NCBI RefSeq assembly: GCF_901538355.1
Contig: NZ_LR593887.1
Span: 4,440,920-4,504,919, forward strand
From: Tuwongella immobilis
GTDB taxonomy: Bacteria > Planctomycetota > Planctomycetia > Gemmatales > Gemmataceae
Direction: 5' to 3'
DNA: 64,000 bases
Shown here: positions 8,168 through 17,050 of the stretch, in pieces
Position numbering within the stretch: the first letter of the stretch is position 1
Layout of the letters: the number at the start of each line of letters is the position of its first letter
Program-made: the position numbers and the translations under genes
The notes under the pieces: model-generated
Seen by the model: only the letters and a program-made list of their open reading frames with translations
Database searches by the model: none
Told to the model about the DNA's origin: nothing

Positions 8168-10222
8168 TTATCCGACTTCGATGGGCCAATTGGCAAGCAC
8201 CGCTTCCAGTTGGCCCAAGTCGATCGGCTTGACCCAATGCCGATCAAACCCCGCCGCTTGCGACAACGCCTGCTCCGTCGCCACACCATAGCCGGTCATG
8301 GCGATGAGTTCGATGCGAGCTTCTCCAAGCCCGGCTTCCGCTTCCCATTGGCGAATCCGCTTGGCCAATTCATACCCGCTGAAATCCGGCAACCCGATGT
8401 CGATCAAGGCGATGTCGGGCCGCACGCGCTGAATCAGCGTCAACCCATCTCGAGCAAGCCCGGCGGATTCCACCGTGTGCCCCCAAATTTGCACCAACGA
8501 TTGCAGCATCTTCCGACCATCGGCATGATCTTCCACCAAGACGACTCGCACCGGTCTGGGCACTTTCGGCAGCATCGCCGGCTTGACTGTCGCATTTGCA
8601 ACCACTTCTGGGACAACAGGTTGAGTTGGGGCAGCGATGCGCGGCAACCGCACCGAGAAGCGACTGCCCTGCCCCAGACCAGCGCTCCAGGCATGGAGTT
8701 CGCCGCGATGCAATTCGGTTAACTGTTTCGCCAATGTCAGACCGATTCCGAGTCCGCCGCGCTCCCGAGCGGTGGCCGAAATCTCCACACCAATGCCCGC
8801 AAAGAGTTGCTGCAATTGCACTTCGGACATACCGATGCCAAAATCGATCACCTCCACCGTCACGACATCCGACCTGGGGTGAACCACCAGACGAATCGAC
8901 TGTCCCGAATCGCTAAATTTCGCCGCGTTGTGCAGCAAATTGCCGAACACTTGCTCCAATCGCCCGGCATCCGCATCAACCCAAATCGGCTCCATGGGCG
9001 GCGAATAGTCCAACGATTGTTGCCGCGACTGCCAATCCGACTGGCTGGTCTGAATCGCATGTTCCAAGATCGGCTGGAGCATGGTGGGCTGGCATTCCAA
9101 GCGGATTTGCCCACGGGTCAGCCGCGACGCTTCCAGCAAATCATCCACCAAGCGGGCCATTTGCTGCATTTGTCGTTCGGCAATCTGCACACTCATCGGC
9201 GGGGAGGCGGCGGGAAATTCGCTGCGATGCAATTCCAAGGCATGGCGGGCGGCGGACAGCGGATTGCGGAGTTCGTGCCCCAGCATCGCCAAAAATTCCA
9301 ACCGACGTTGATTCAATTCCTGCGATTGTCGATATAATTCGGCGTTGTGGAGCGATGCCGCAACCCGTTGAACGAAATTTTCGATTAACGAACCATCCGC
9401 TTCTGGAAATCGGGCACCACTCACTCGAAAGATCGTCATCACGCCGAAGATTCGCCCGGCCTCGCGCAGTGGCAAGCAACAGGCGAGACATTCCGGGTCT
9501 GGTCCCCAATCGCCGGCTCGTCGCAACAGCGGTTGTGGACTGCCGAGCGCATCTGCAATCCAGGATAAGGTTTGCGATGAATAGTCGAAGTCGCTCGCCG
9601 CGCGGGATTGCCAAGCGGCTTGGCGATCAGGTCGGGAATCGAGCCGCAGCACATTCCGCCATTTGGAATCAACCAAGCGATCCGCGATGGATTCGGTTCG
9701 CGTGATTGGCATATCCACCCGCACGGCGATGCCCAGAAATTCGATTGCCAATTGGGCCGCGGTCGTCAGGATCGTCTGTTCGTCTAAACTTTGCGAGAGA
9801 ACCCGACTCGCCTCCGCCAAAAATCGCAAACTCTCTTCCAATTGTTTGCGGACAGTGATTTCGCGGAGCGAAACGAGAATTGCGGGGGCGGCTTCCCAGA
9901 TGATGCCGACCGAGCGAAGTTCCGCCGTGCGAATCTGCCCCGATCCGCGTTGCGGCAGCAGGTCGATTTCGCTGGTTTCCCCCGGTGCCACGGGCCGTCC
10001 GAACGGTAGATTCTCCAGTTGATCGATCGGGAACCCCAACAATTCGGCAGCCGCAGGATTCGCAAATCGAATCATTCCCTCGCTACAGAGGACGAGCACA
10101 CCATCGGCGATGCGCTCGACCAGCGAGCGGAAAACCGATGCGCTCGCTTCCAAGGCCAATCGAAACTGTTCGACCGTTTGGAGTTTCGATTGCTCAGCCG
10201 ACTGTCGTTCCGGTAGGGCCAT
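8168..10222 (-). CDS. PAS-GAF hybrid histidine kinase with receiver domain
   Basis: 684 residues, no membrane segment. Order: PAS domain (about 25-125), GAF-like domain (about 150-290), H-box GHELRNPLSAARHA with H316, HATPase domain with N, G1 (DFGIGM) and G2 (GGLGIGLTLAKQL) boxes, and a C-terminal receiver with acidic pair VEDH, phospho-acceptor D608 in LIDIGLPD, and Lys in VKPID. It is probably a cytosolic sensor that autophosphorylates and relays to its own receiver. The start at 10222 follows GAGG by 9 bases and overlaps the end of kaiC by 29 bases, so the two are translationally coupled. Last gene of the Kai-type set, so probably the output or input kinase of that system. Confidence 0.92.
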   Translation of the reverse strand: MALPERQSAEQSKLQTVEQFRLALEASASVFRSLVERIADGVLVLCSEGMIRFANPAAAELLGFPIDQLENLPFGRPVAPGETSEIDLLPQRGSGQIRTAELRSVGIIWEAAPAILVSLREITVRKQLEESLRFLAEASRVLSQSLDEQTILTTAAQLAIEFLGIAVRVDMPITRTESIADRLVDSKWRNVLRLDSRPDRQAAWQSRAASDFDYSSQTLSWIADALGSPQPLLRRAGDWGPDPECLACCLPLREAGRIFGVMTIFRVSGARFPEADGSLIENFVQRVAASLHNAELYRQSQELNQRRLEFLAMLGHELRNPLSAARHALELHRSEFPAASPPMSVQIAERQMQQMARLVDDLLEASRLTRGQIRLECQPTMLQPILEHAIQTSQSDWQSRQQSLDYSPPMEPIWVDADAGRLEQVFGNLLHNAAKFSDSGQSIRLVVHPRSDVVTVEVIDFGIGMSEVQLQQLFAGIGVEISATARERGGLGIGLTLAKQLTELHRGELHAWSAGLGQGSRFSVRLPRIAAPTQPVVPEVVANATVKPAMLPKVPRPVRVVLVEDHADGRKMLQSLVQIWGHTVESAGLARDGLTLIQRVRPDIALIDIGLPDFSGYELAKRIRQWEAEAGLGEARIELIAMTGYGVATEQALSQAAGFDRHWVKPIDLGQLEAVLANWPIEVG

Positions 10223-11723
10223 TCGTGTCATCCTCGCGGAACATTCCTTGAATCCGCTCGATCTCGGGAGGTGGCCCGACGTGCGCAAATGTCCCAGCGA
10301 GAATGCCGGTGACGTTGCGGAACGGCTTGCCAATGTGCATGCCACGATGATCGATGGTCAACTCGCGGATATCCTTATCATGCATCGAGCCGCGCATTTT
10401 CAGGACCGTCAACCCCCGCCGCATCTCGCCAAACACCTCCACATACCGCAGTAAAATGATCGAATCGGTAATGGTGGAGATATGCGATTCCGTCACCGAC
10501 GTGCCCCCCAGCAGGCTGGCAGTGGTGGCGGTAAACATACCGACAATCTCTTGCTGCTTCACGAATGCAGTCACACCAATGACGAATTCGCGGAAGGTTT
10601 TTGAAGTGGAGACGCGTTCCAATGCCGTCAGGCTATCGACCGCAACCCGTTGTGGGCGATAGCGTTCGATCTCCGTCTTCAACTCGATGAGGTGGTCTTC
10701 GAGTGTGCGGGCTTCGGGATACAAGCAGATGATTTTGAGTAACCCGCGCCGCTCCATCGCCTCGAAATCCATCCCCCAACCGGCGGCGTTGCGAAACAAC
10801 TGGTCGCGACTCTCTTCGAAGGCAAACAGCAGACAGCGATCGCCGGCTTCGACTCCGCCGGTGACAAAGTGCGATGTCAGAAGCGTTTTGCCAGTGCCCG
10901 TTGGCCCCGAAACGAGAATGATCGAATCTCGATAGAATCCACCTCCGCACATGAGGTCGATTTCCGGGGAACCGGAGCTGAGTCGTGCATTCGAGGAGCG
11001 TTGCCGGAGTTCCATCGCCGACAATGGCAGAACAATGATCCCATTGTTGGAGGTGATGGTAAACGGAAACTCGCCTTTTTGATGCGAGGTTCCGCGGAGT
11101 TTGAGAATTTCGATCGTGCGGCGGCGTTTTTCCATCTCCAATACATTACGCAGCAGCACGACATTGTCGGCCACGAATTCTTCGATTCCGTACCGCGAAA
11201 GCGAGCCGTTTTCCTCGACGCGCTCGGAGGTAATCACCGTCGTCACGCCCAGTGCTTTGAACGTGTGGATCACGCGAAAGAGTGCCTGGCGGATCATCTG
11301 CGGATTGTGAAATTGGGCGAAAATGCCCGACAGCGAATCGATGGCGACTCGTTTGGCCCCGATTCGGGTGACGGCGTATTCGATTCGGGACAGCAACCCG
11401 CCCAAATCGTAGTCGCCGGATTCGATCGGTTCATCATCGACGGCGGGCGAGGCATCCACGAACAACCATTGTTGCGATTGTTCCCAGGCCTCGATTTCCC
11501 AGCCGAATCCTTGCATGTTCATCCGCACATCGTGTGGGGATTCCTCGAAGGTGATGAAGACGCCGGGTTGTTGATGCCGGAGGATTCCTTCGGCCAGAAA
11601 TTGGCAGGCGAAGACGGTTTTCGCACTGCCTGCGGTTCCGGAAATCAGCGTCGCTCGCCCACGGGGCAGTCCACCTTCACTAATCAGGTCAAAGCCCGAG
11701 ATTCCGGTTGCAATCTTCTCCAT
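10194..11723 (-). CDS. kaiC: KaiC-type double-domain RecA ATPase
   Basis: 509 residues, close to the 519 of Synechococcus KaiC. Two RecA-like halves: CI with GTAGSAKT (29-36) and catalytic pair FEES; CII with GPTGTGKT (K279, T280) and FEES. The CII autophosphorylation segment SVTESHISTITDS is preserved: T411, S416 and T417 have the same spacing as T426, S431 and T432 of cyanobacterial KaiC. It is therefore expected to autophosphorylate and autodephosphorylate and to bind KaiB through CI. The C-terminal tail after HIGKPFRNV differs from the cyanobacterial A-loop region. It lies 39 bases after kaiB on the same strand. Confidence 0.95.
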   Translation of the reverse strand: MEKIATGISGFDLISEGGLPRGRATLISGTAGSAKTVFACQFLAEGILRHQQPGVFITFEESPHDVRMNMQGFGWEIEAWEQSQQWLFVDASPAVDDEPIESGDYDLGGLLSRIEYAVTRIGAKRVAIDSLSGIFAQFHNPQMIRQALFRVIHTFKALGVTTVITSERVEENGSLSRYGIEEFVADNVVLLRNVLEMEKRRRTIEILKLRGTSHQKGEFPFTITSNNGIIVLPLSAMELRQRSSNARLSSGSPEIDLMCGGGFYRDSIILVSGPTGTGKTLLTSHFVTGGVEAGDRCLLFAFEESRDQLFRNAAGWGMDFEAMERRGLLKIICLYPEARTLEDHLIELKTEIERYRPQRVAVDSLTALERVSTSKTFREFVIGVTAFVKQQEIVGMFTATTASLLGGTSVTESHISTITDSIILLRYVEVFGEMRRGLTVLKMRGSMHDKDIRELTIDHRGMHIGKPFRNVTGILAGTFAHVGPPPEIERIQGMFREDDTNGPTGTTVG

Positions 11724-11762
11724 GGTGTTCGTCCCGAACAGGTGGTTCCGCGCGGCTCACCC

Positions 11763-12062
11763 TCATCCCGAGGGCGATTGCGAATCATCCAACGGCTTCA
11801 AATCCAATCCCAATAACACTTGTTCGACATCGGAAAGATCACCGATGATGCGGCGGATCGGCTGCGGTAATTCTTTAATGAGCGTGGGGGTGGCCAAGAT
11901 GCGTTCGAGTTCCGCCACTTGCGGCCGTTCGAGAACATCGATGATTTCAATTGTGTAATCGGGCAGCGCGGTCGATTCACAAATCCGCTTCAGATTCGCA
12001 ATGGCTCGATGCGAACGAGGCGATTGGCCAGTGACGTACAACTTGAGCAGATACTTACTCAT
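11763..12062 (-). CDS. kaiB: KaiB-type protein
   Basis: 99 residues, nearly the length of cyanobacterial KaiB (102). The thioredoxin-like start YLLKLYVTGQSPRSHRA and the later DVLERPQ and ATPTLIK segments are characteristic of the family. KaiB is a fold-switching protein that binds the KaiC CI ring and, in cyanobacteria, sequesters KaiA. The ATG at 12062 overlaps the stop of the upstream PAS protein by 8 bases, which fixes the start and implies co-translation. It is followed by kaiC. The family assignment is firm; whether the pair runs a rhythm is unknown. Confidence 0.95.
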   Translation of the reverse strand: MSKYLLKLYVTGQSPRSHRAIANLKRICESTALPDYTIEIIDVLERPQVAELERILATPTLIKELPQPIRRIIGDLSDVEQVLLGLDLKPLDDSQSPSG

Positions 12063-13020
12063 CCGCCGACTCCCGGGTACGGTTCCAATCGGTCCCGACC
12101 GACTGCGAGGGGGACGGGAGTAGGGGCTTATCCCGTGGAGCCTGGGCATCGCGCGCCTGAGAATACGCCGTCGATGGACGCGGTGACTGCATCTGTCTCC
12201 GATAATAAGATACCATATTCCCCATTAATTCCAGCAGGACGAACCGTGATTCTTCGACAAACGCCTTCATTCGCACCACGGTCAAAATGGGGCGTTTCAA
12301 TTCCAAGACGGCGGCATGCAACTCAATGACATCGCGTGGCCCGGCATGGAGTTGTCCCAATCGCTCGGCCAATTCACGCAGTGATTCCGACACCCGGTGC
12401 GACACGCGAAAAGACTGTTGCTCCAACGCCCGATCGACCATCGCCGCGTATGCCAGCCGCAATTCCGCGAGTTCCGCCACCGACTCGCTTCGCCGATCGG
12501 CTTCGACTGGCTCGCGGCTGGCCATGACGCGTCCGGGAGCGGTCGCCAATTCGGTCAGTTGATCGAGTTCGAGACGTAACTGCTGCACCATCAATTCGTT
12601 ACTGCGAGCGGTTTGTTCGGCTCGTTCGGCGCGGCGGATGGGTCGCAGATCGTACACCACAATGACTAAACCGGCGCTGATCCCCTGCTCTAACAGCGGA
12701 CTGCAACAATATCCCACCGGAATCGGCCAGCCGTTTCGGGGTGTCAAAAATCCGTTGGAACCGCGTCGCACCGATTGTCGGCTAAGCGTCTCTGCAACCA
12801 ATTCACGGAGCGTGATGGGGCTTTGCGAATCGACAATCTGAAACGGGAAGCAATCGACGAGCGGTTTGCCGAGCAGCTGTTGATTGGACAGATCGAGAAG
12901 GGCTTCGGCGGCTGGGTTGACCAGACGGACGATTCCAGCCGCATCCGCAGCACAGATGCCCTCGCCAAGATAGCGGGTAATCGATTCAACCCAGGAAGTG
13001 GACGGTTCTGAATCGTTCAC
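12055..13020 (-). CDS. PAS protein with C-terminal KaiA/RsbU-like helical domain
   Basis: 321 residues with the GTG start chosen here. A PAS domain fills about 15-125 (GEGICAADAAGIVRLVNPAAEALL is its opening), a short coiled coil follows, and residues about 187-277 form a four-helix module (LAYAAMVDRALEQQ to VSYYRRQM, with DVIELHAAVLE in the middle) whose pattern recalls the RsbU N-terminal/KaiA C-terminal domain fold. A Pro/Arg-rich tail ends the protein. It sits directly upstream of kaiB with an 8-base overlap, where a KaiA-like activator might be expected. The start is uncertain: an ATG at 13200 would add 60 low-complexity residues across a hairpin. PAS is sure, the KaiA/RsbU relation is inference. 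Confidence 0.75.
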   Translation of the reverse strand: MNDSEPSTSWVESITRYLGEGICAADAAGIVRLVNPAAEALLDLSNQQLLGKPLVDCFPFQIVDSQSPITLRELVAETLSRQSVRRGSNGFLTPRNGWPIPVGYCCSPLLEQGISAGLVIVVYDLRPIRRAERAEQTARSNELMVQQLRLELDQLTELATAPGRVMASREPVEADRRSESVAELAELRLAYAAMVDRALEQQSFRVSHRVSESLRELAERLGQLHAGPRDVIELHAAVLELKRPILTVVRMKAFVEESRFVLLELMGNMVSYYRRQMQSPRPSTAYSQARDAQAPRDKPLLPSPSQSVGTDWNRTRESADE

Positions 13021-13074
13021 AGGACGATTCCGGGGGATGAAAGCCGCAACATGGGGAATGGGTGGATGAAATCT

Positions 13075-13103
13075 GGGATTGGGAGGAAACTCCCCCCAAT
13101 CCC
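13075..13103. other. Hairpin in the leader of the PAS gene
   Basis: GGGATTGGG and CCCAATCCC arms flank a short loop. It lies between the CsrA-receiver gene and the GTG start at 13020 of the PAS gene. It could be an attenuator or processing site inside the five-gene transcript, or partial termination after the first gene. It also argues against the long upstream start of the PAS gene. Confidence 0.45.
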
Positions 13104-13230
13104 TCACCAACCTGGGAGGGGACCGCCGCGAATACTGCCCTGTCCTTGGGTCGTCGGTAGTCGAACCACCGATTCGCGGAACGATATCCCCCCACTCCAT
13201 CGCACCGGTGGACGGTTTGCAGGCCTGGCA

Positions 13231-14013
13231 TCAGCCAGCCAGCACGAGATTCAAATCTTGCAACAACGATTGCGGATCGAGCGGTTTGCGATACCAGCGA
13301 TCAATTGGCGTCATCGCCAACGACGGCTGGAAGCGTTCGCGATCGTGCCCGGTCATGGCACAAATTTTGACGCGATTCCAATCGGGGTGCTGCCGAATGG
13401 CTCGAATGGTACTCGGACCATCATATCGCGGCAGAATCATATCGATTAGCACCACATCGGGCTGTCCGACCCGCTTGAGGCACTCCAGCGCATCTTGCCC
13501 ATCTCTCGCAGTCAGCACATCGAACCCGGCGAGCCGAAGAAAGCCCGCCAGCAGTTCGCGCTCGTTGGAATCATCTTCCACAATCAGCGCCCGAGTTGGC
13601 TTGGTATGGGCCGCCTGGGATGGAACGGGCGTTGGCCGCTGATCGAGGCTATCCCGCATGGCACGCAATTCGAATTCGAGCCGATCCAGGGTATCTCGCG
13701 TCGAATCGTATTGACCGATTTCGATTTGTTTTCGCAACAGTGCCAGTCCCACGGTCGTGGCATTGAGTCGGTTGCGGAGATCGTGACGGAGTTCACGATC
13801 CATCGCCAGTTCCGCACGTTGGGCGGCGATTTCGGTTGCAATCCGTTGAGCAATCGCGGGTTGCTGCAACACTTCTTCTCGGAAAACCGCCACATCCGGA
13901 GGGGCATCAATCCCGATTCGAACCACGCCCGGCTTGATTGCGACAATCTGAATCGACGTGTTGATAATGGGCAGCACGAGGCGCTGATTCGGTCGTCGTG
14001 ACAGCACTAACAT
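13231..14013 (-). CDS. CsrA domain fused to H-box region and response-regulator receiver
   Basis: 260 residues. Residues 1-55 are a CsrA domain: MLVLSRRPNQRL start, a VRIGIDAP core and the FREEV end with the RNA-contacting Arg. Residues about 56-130 are helical with an H-box-like segment LRHDLRNRLNATTVG (H77), like a histidine kinase dimerisation helix but without an ATPase domain. Residues about 148-260 are a complete receiver: VEDD, phospho-acceptor D191 in LIDMILPR, Thr in AMTGH, Lys in RKPLD. CsrA normally binds GGA motifs in mRNA leaders, so this may be a phosphorylation-controlled translational regulator. AGGAAG, 8 bases upstream, fixes the start at 14013. First gene of the Kai-type set. 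Confidence 0.9.
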   Translation of the reverse strand: MLVLSRRPNQRLVLPIINTSIQIVAIKPGVVRIGIDAPPDVAVFREEVLQQPAIAQRIATEIAAQRAELAMDRELRHDLRNRLNATTVGLALLRKQIEIGQYDSTRDTLDRLEFELRAMRDSLDQRPTPVPSQAAHTKPTRALIVEDDSNERELLAGFLRLAGFDVLTARDGQDALECLKRVGQPDVVLIDMILPRYDGPSTIRAIRQHPDWNRVKICAMTGHDRERFQPSLAMTPIDRWYRKPLDPQSLLQDLNLVLAG

Positions 14014-14458
14014 GAGTATCGCTTCCTGTTCGCCCCATGTTGAAGGCAAGCACGGAGGTGTGAGCGGGCTATTTCGAACGCCGGTTTGCAGTTGCTCGAT
14101 GATCGACCCGAACTCACCCCCTTCACCTCAAGTTTCGGGTGAAGTCGGGAATCCGTTGCCACGAGATTTTGCCGATCGCTTTGATCCATTTCTACATTCA
14201 AGGTTACTCGGTTTCCTCCCTGATTCAAGCAAAAATCCGCTTATGGGATCGATTTGGGACCAGGCATTCCCCCCTATTCCCCCGATGATTCGACTTCCGA
14301 ACCAGTCAACAGCAACAATCGCCAATACTTCTGAGCATCGAAATCGCCTGCATTGTGGCGGTGGTGGTCAATTCGTGTCGTGATCGCTACGTTACCGGCA
14401 GCGGCAGGATTGGCCACCGCCCACGCACCCGCCTGCGGCGTTGTCAAGGATCGAGCGA
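14014..14458. other. Divergent intergenic region, 445 bases
   Basis: Lies between the CsrA-receiver gene (minus) and the GH57 gene (plus) and must hold the promoter of the Kai-type set. A hairpin with 7-base arms CTTCACC/GGTGAAG lies at 14121-14144. I find no clear -35/-10 pair and no supported small gene. Confidence 0.5.
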
Positions 14459-16978
14459 ATGACGCGATTCATCTGCATTCATGGGCACTTTTATCAACCG
14501 CCTCGGGAAAATCCCTGGTTGGATGAGATTGAACTCCAAGACTCGGCCCATCCGTTCCATGATTGGAACGAGCGCATTTCCACGGAATGCTATGCCCCGA
14601 ATGCGGTTGCGCGGATTCTCAATCCGGCTGGCAAGATTGTCCAGTTGAGCAACAACTACTCAAAAATTAGCTTCAATTTCGGACCAACGCTGCTGTCCTG
14701 GATGGAACAGCACGCGCCGGATGTCTACGCGGCGATTCTCGAAGCCGATCGATTGAGCATCGAACGATTCGGCGGCCATGGCTCCGCAATGGCGCAAGTG
14801 TATAATCACATGATTATGCCGCTTGCCAATCGCCGCGACAAAATCACGCAGATCGTCTGGGGCATTCGCGATTTCGAGCATCGCTTTGGCCGCATGCCGG
14901 AAGGGATGTGGCTGGCCGAAACCGCCGTCGATCTGGAGACGCTCGATCTGCTGGCCGAACATGGCATCCGCTTCACGGTATTATCTCCGTATCAGGCTCA
15001 TTGCATTCGACCGCTGGCCGGAGTCGCCCCGCTCGCCGGTCCATCGGCGGAAGATCCAGACCGAACCACGGGTGCCCTTCCCATTGACCTGATGTGGCGC
15101 GAAGTGACCGGGGCGCGAATCGATCCCAAGGAACCGTATCTGCAACGGCTCCCCTCGGGTCGCACGATTGCGATTTTCTTCTACGATGCGCCAGTGTCGC
15201 AAGCGGTTGCCTTTGAACGACTTCTGGCCAAAGGCGAATACCTCGTTCAACGTCTGATGGGGGCATTTTTGCCGGATCGGGCCGCGCCGCAACTGGTGCA
15301 TATCGCCACCGACGGAGAATCCTACGGGCACCACTCCGCGCATGGCGATATGGCGCTGGCCTATGCGCTGCATTCGATCGAGACACAAGGCGTGGCCCAA
15401 CTGACGAATTATGGCCAATATCTGGAGATGTTCCCACCCACGATGGAAGTGGACATTCTCGAACGAACCGCCTGGAGTTGTGCCCATGGCGTGGACCGTT
15501 GGCGGGCCGATTGCGGCTGCAATTCGGGGCGTCCGGTCTGGCGGCAGCAGTGGCGAGGGCCGTTGCGAGCGGCATTGGATGGGCTGCGCGATCATGTCGG
15601 GGCCGCGTTTGAGCGCGAGGCGGGAAAGATTCTGCGCGATCCATGGGCCGCGCGCGATGATGCCATTTCGCTGCGATTGCTCGGCACGCCGGAAGAACGT
15701 GCGGCATTTGTTCAACGACATGCCCGCAGCGGATGGACCAGCCACGACCGCGTGCGAGTCATGCAATGGATGGAACTCCAACGCAATGCCCTGCTCATGT
15801 ATACCTCGTGCGGCTGGTTCTTCGACGATATTTCCGGCATCGAAACGGTGCAGATTCTCATGTACGCCGGTCGCGTGCTGCAACTCGCCCGGGAACTCGG
15901 CGTCGCCGACTACGAACCGACATTTCTGCAACAGCTGGAGTTGGCCCCTAGCAATGTCCCCGAACATCGCAATGGCCGAGTGGTGTACGAAAAATTCGTC
16001 GCCACCGCGCCGCTGACCTGGGAGAAAATCGCGGCCCACTATGCAATCTCGTCGCTATTTGAAGAGTACGGCCCAGTCACGCAGTTGTTCGGGTATCTCG
16101 CGGAAATCGCCGACTACGAATCACTCGAAGTCGGAAAAGTCCGATTGGTTCTAGGTCGGGTGCGACTGACCGAGGAAACCACGGCGGAATGCGCACAATT
16201 GATGTTCGGCGTGTTGTACTTTGGCGATCATAATTTGAACTGCGGCGTGAAACTCGATCCCGGCGATGCCGCCTATCAACGCATCCGCCAACAGCTTGGC
16301 GAATGCTGGTCCCGATTGGATTATCCGCAGATTATCCGCTTGATGGACCGCGAATTTGGCCAAGCCGCGTATTCGCTCGCATCGCTGTTTCGAGACGAAC
16401 AACGGCATGTGCTGCGCCGTCTGCTCAAGGCCAATCTCGCGGAAACCGAAGCGACATATGCCCGCATCGTGCATGAACATCAGCCGTTGATGCGGTTTTT
16501 GCAGCAACTCAACGCCCCGCTGCCTCGAGCGTTTATGCTCGCGGCAGAGCATTGGCTGCATAGCAATTTGCGCCAGGCAATGGATCACGAATCGCCCGAT
16601 TTTGACACGATTCAAGCACTGATTCGCGACGCGGTTCAGTGGGGAATCCACTTGGAACAAGCGGAATTGGCCTACCGATTCGGGAAGCTGTTGGCCCGTG
16701 TCGCGGAGCATTGGCATGCCGATCCCACGGCGGTTGACCGCATGCAATTGCTGGGGCGCGGAGTTTCGTTGGCCCGCAGTTTGCCGTTTGTGGTCGATTT
16801 GTGGAAGGTGCAGAATCTCGTCTTTCGGAAGATTCAAAGCCTGTTCCCACGCATTGCCTTGCAAGCCGCCGGGCATCGTGAGTCAGCCCAACAATGGGTG
16901 CAGGAGTTCACGCAATTGGCGGAGCGTCTCAATCTGGATATCGAATTTGCTCGAGAAATTGGGGGGATTGCCCGTTGA
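14459..16978 (+). CDS. GH57-family glycoside hydrolase with DUF3536 C-terminus
   Basis: 839 residues. The family 57 regions are visible: HGHFYQPPRENPW (7-19), a GMWLAETAVD segment with the likely nucleophile E154, and an ATDGESYGHH segment with the likely acid/base D285. The C-terminal half matches the DUF3536 type of GH57 protein, including the MLYTSCGWFFDDISG segment. GH57 enzymes act on alpha-1,4 or alpha-1,6 glucans; this one is probably an intracellular glycogen/starch-active enzyme, though the exact reaction is not shown. There is no signal peptide. The ATG at 14459 follows AAGGA; a TTG 18 bases upstream is less likely. Confidence 0.9.
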   Translation: MTRFICIHGHFYQPPRENPWLDEIELQDSAHPFHDWNERISTECYAPNAVARILNPAGKIVQLSNNYSKISFNFGPTLLSWMEQHAPDVYAAILEADRLSIERFGGHGSAMAQVYNHMIMPLANRRDKITQIVWGIRDFEHRFGRMPEGMWLAETAVDLETLDLLAEHGIRFTVLSPYQAHCIRPLAGVAPLAGPSAEDPDRTTGALPIDLMWREVTGARIDPKEPYLQRLPSGRTIAIFFYDAPVSQAVAFERLLAKGEYLVQRLMGAFLPDRAAPQLVHIATDGESYGHHSAHGDMALAYALHSIETQGVAQLTNYGQYLEMFPPTMEVDILERTAWSCAHGVDRWRADCGCNSGRPVWRQQWRGPLRAALDGLRDHVGAAFEREAGKILRDPWAARDDAISLRLLGTPEERAAFVQRHARSGWTSHDRVRVMQWMELQRNALLMYTSCGWFFDDISGIETVQILMYAGRVLQLARELGVADYEPTFLQQLELAPSNVPEHRNGRVVYEKFVATAPLTWEKIAAHYAISSLFEEYGPVTQLFGYLAEIADYESLEVGKVRLVLGRVRLTEETTAECAQLMFGVLYFGDHNLNCGVKLDPGDAAYQRIRQQLGECWSRLDYPQIIRLMDREFGQAAYSLASLFRDEQRHVLRRLLKANLAETEATYARIVHEHQPLMRFLQQLNAPLPRAFMLAAEHWLHSNLRQAMDHESPDFDTIQALIRDAVQWGIHLEQAELAYRFGKLLARVAEHWHADPTAVDRMQLLGRGVSLARSLPFVVDLWKVQNLVFRKIQSLFPRIALQAAGHRESAQQWVQEFTQLAERLNLDIEFAREIGGIAR

Positions 16979-17050
16979 CAGAAATCGCTTCCGCCGGTAT
17001 CAGACCGCCACTCTCGCGGATGCTCTTGGTGCCTGTTTGGAAGGACCGTC

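Noticed and set aside
13021-13200. An N-terminal extension of the PAS gene to an ATG at 13200
   Set aside because: The added 60 residues are Pro/Arg-rich without a domain and span a hairpin; the GTG at 13020 with a GGAA-type site gives a normal PAS start. Some doubt remains.
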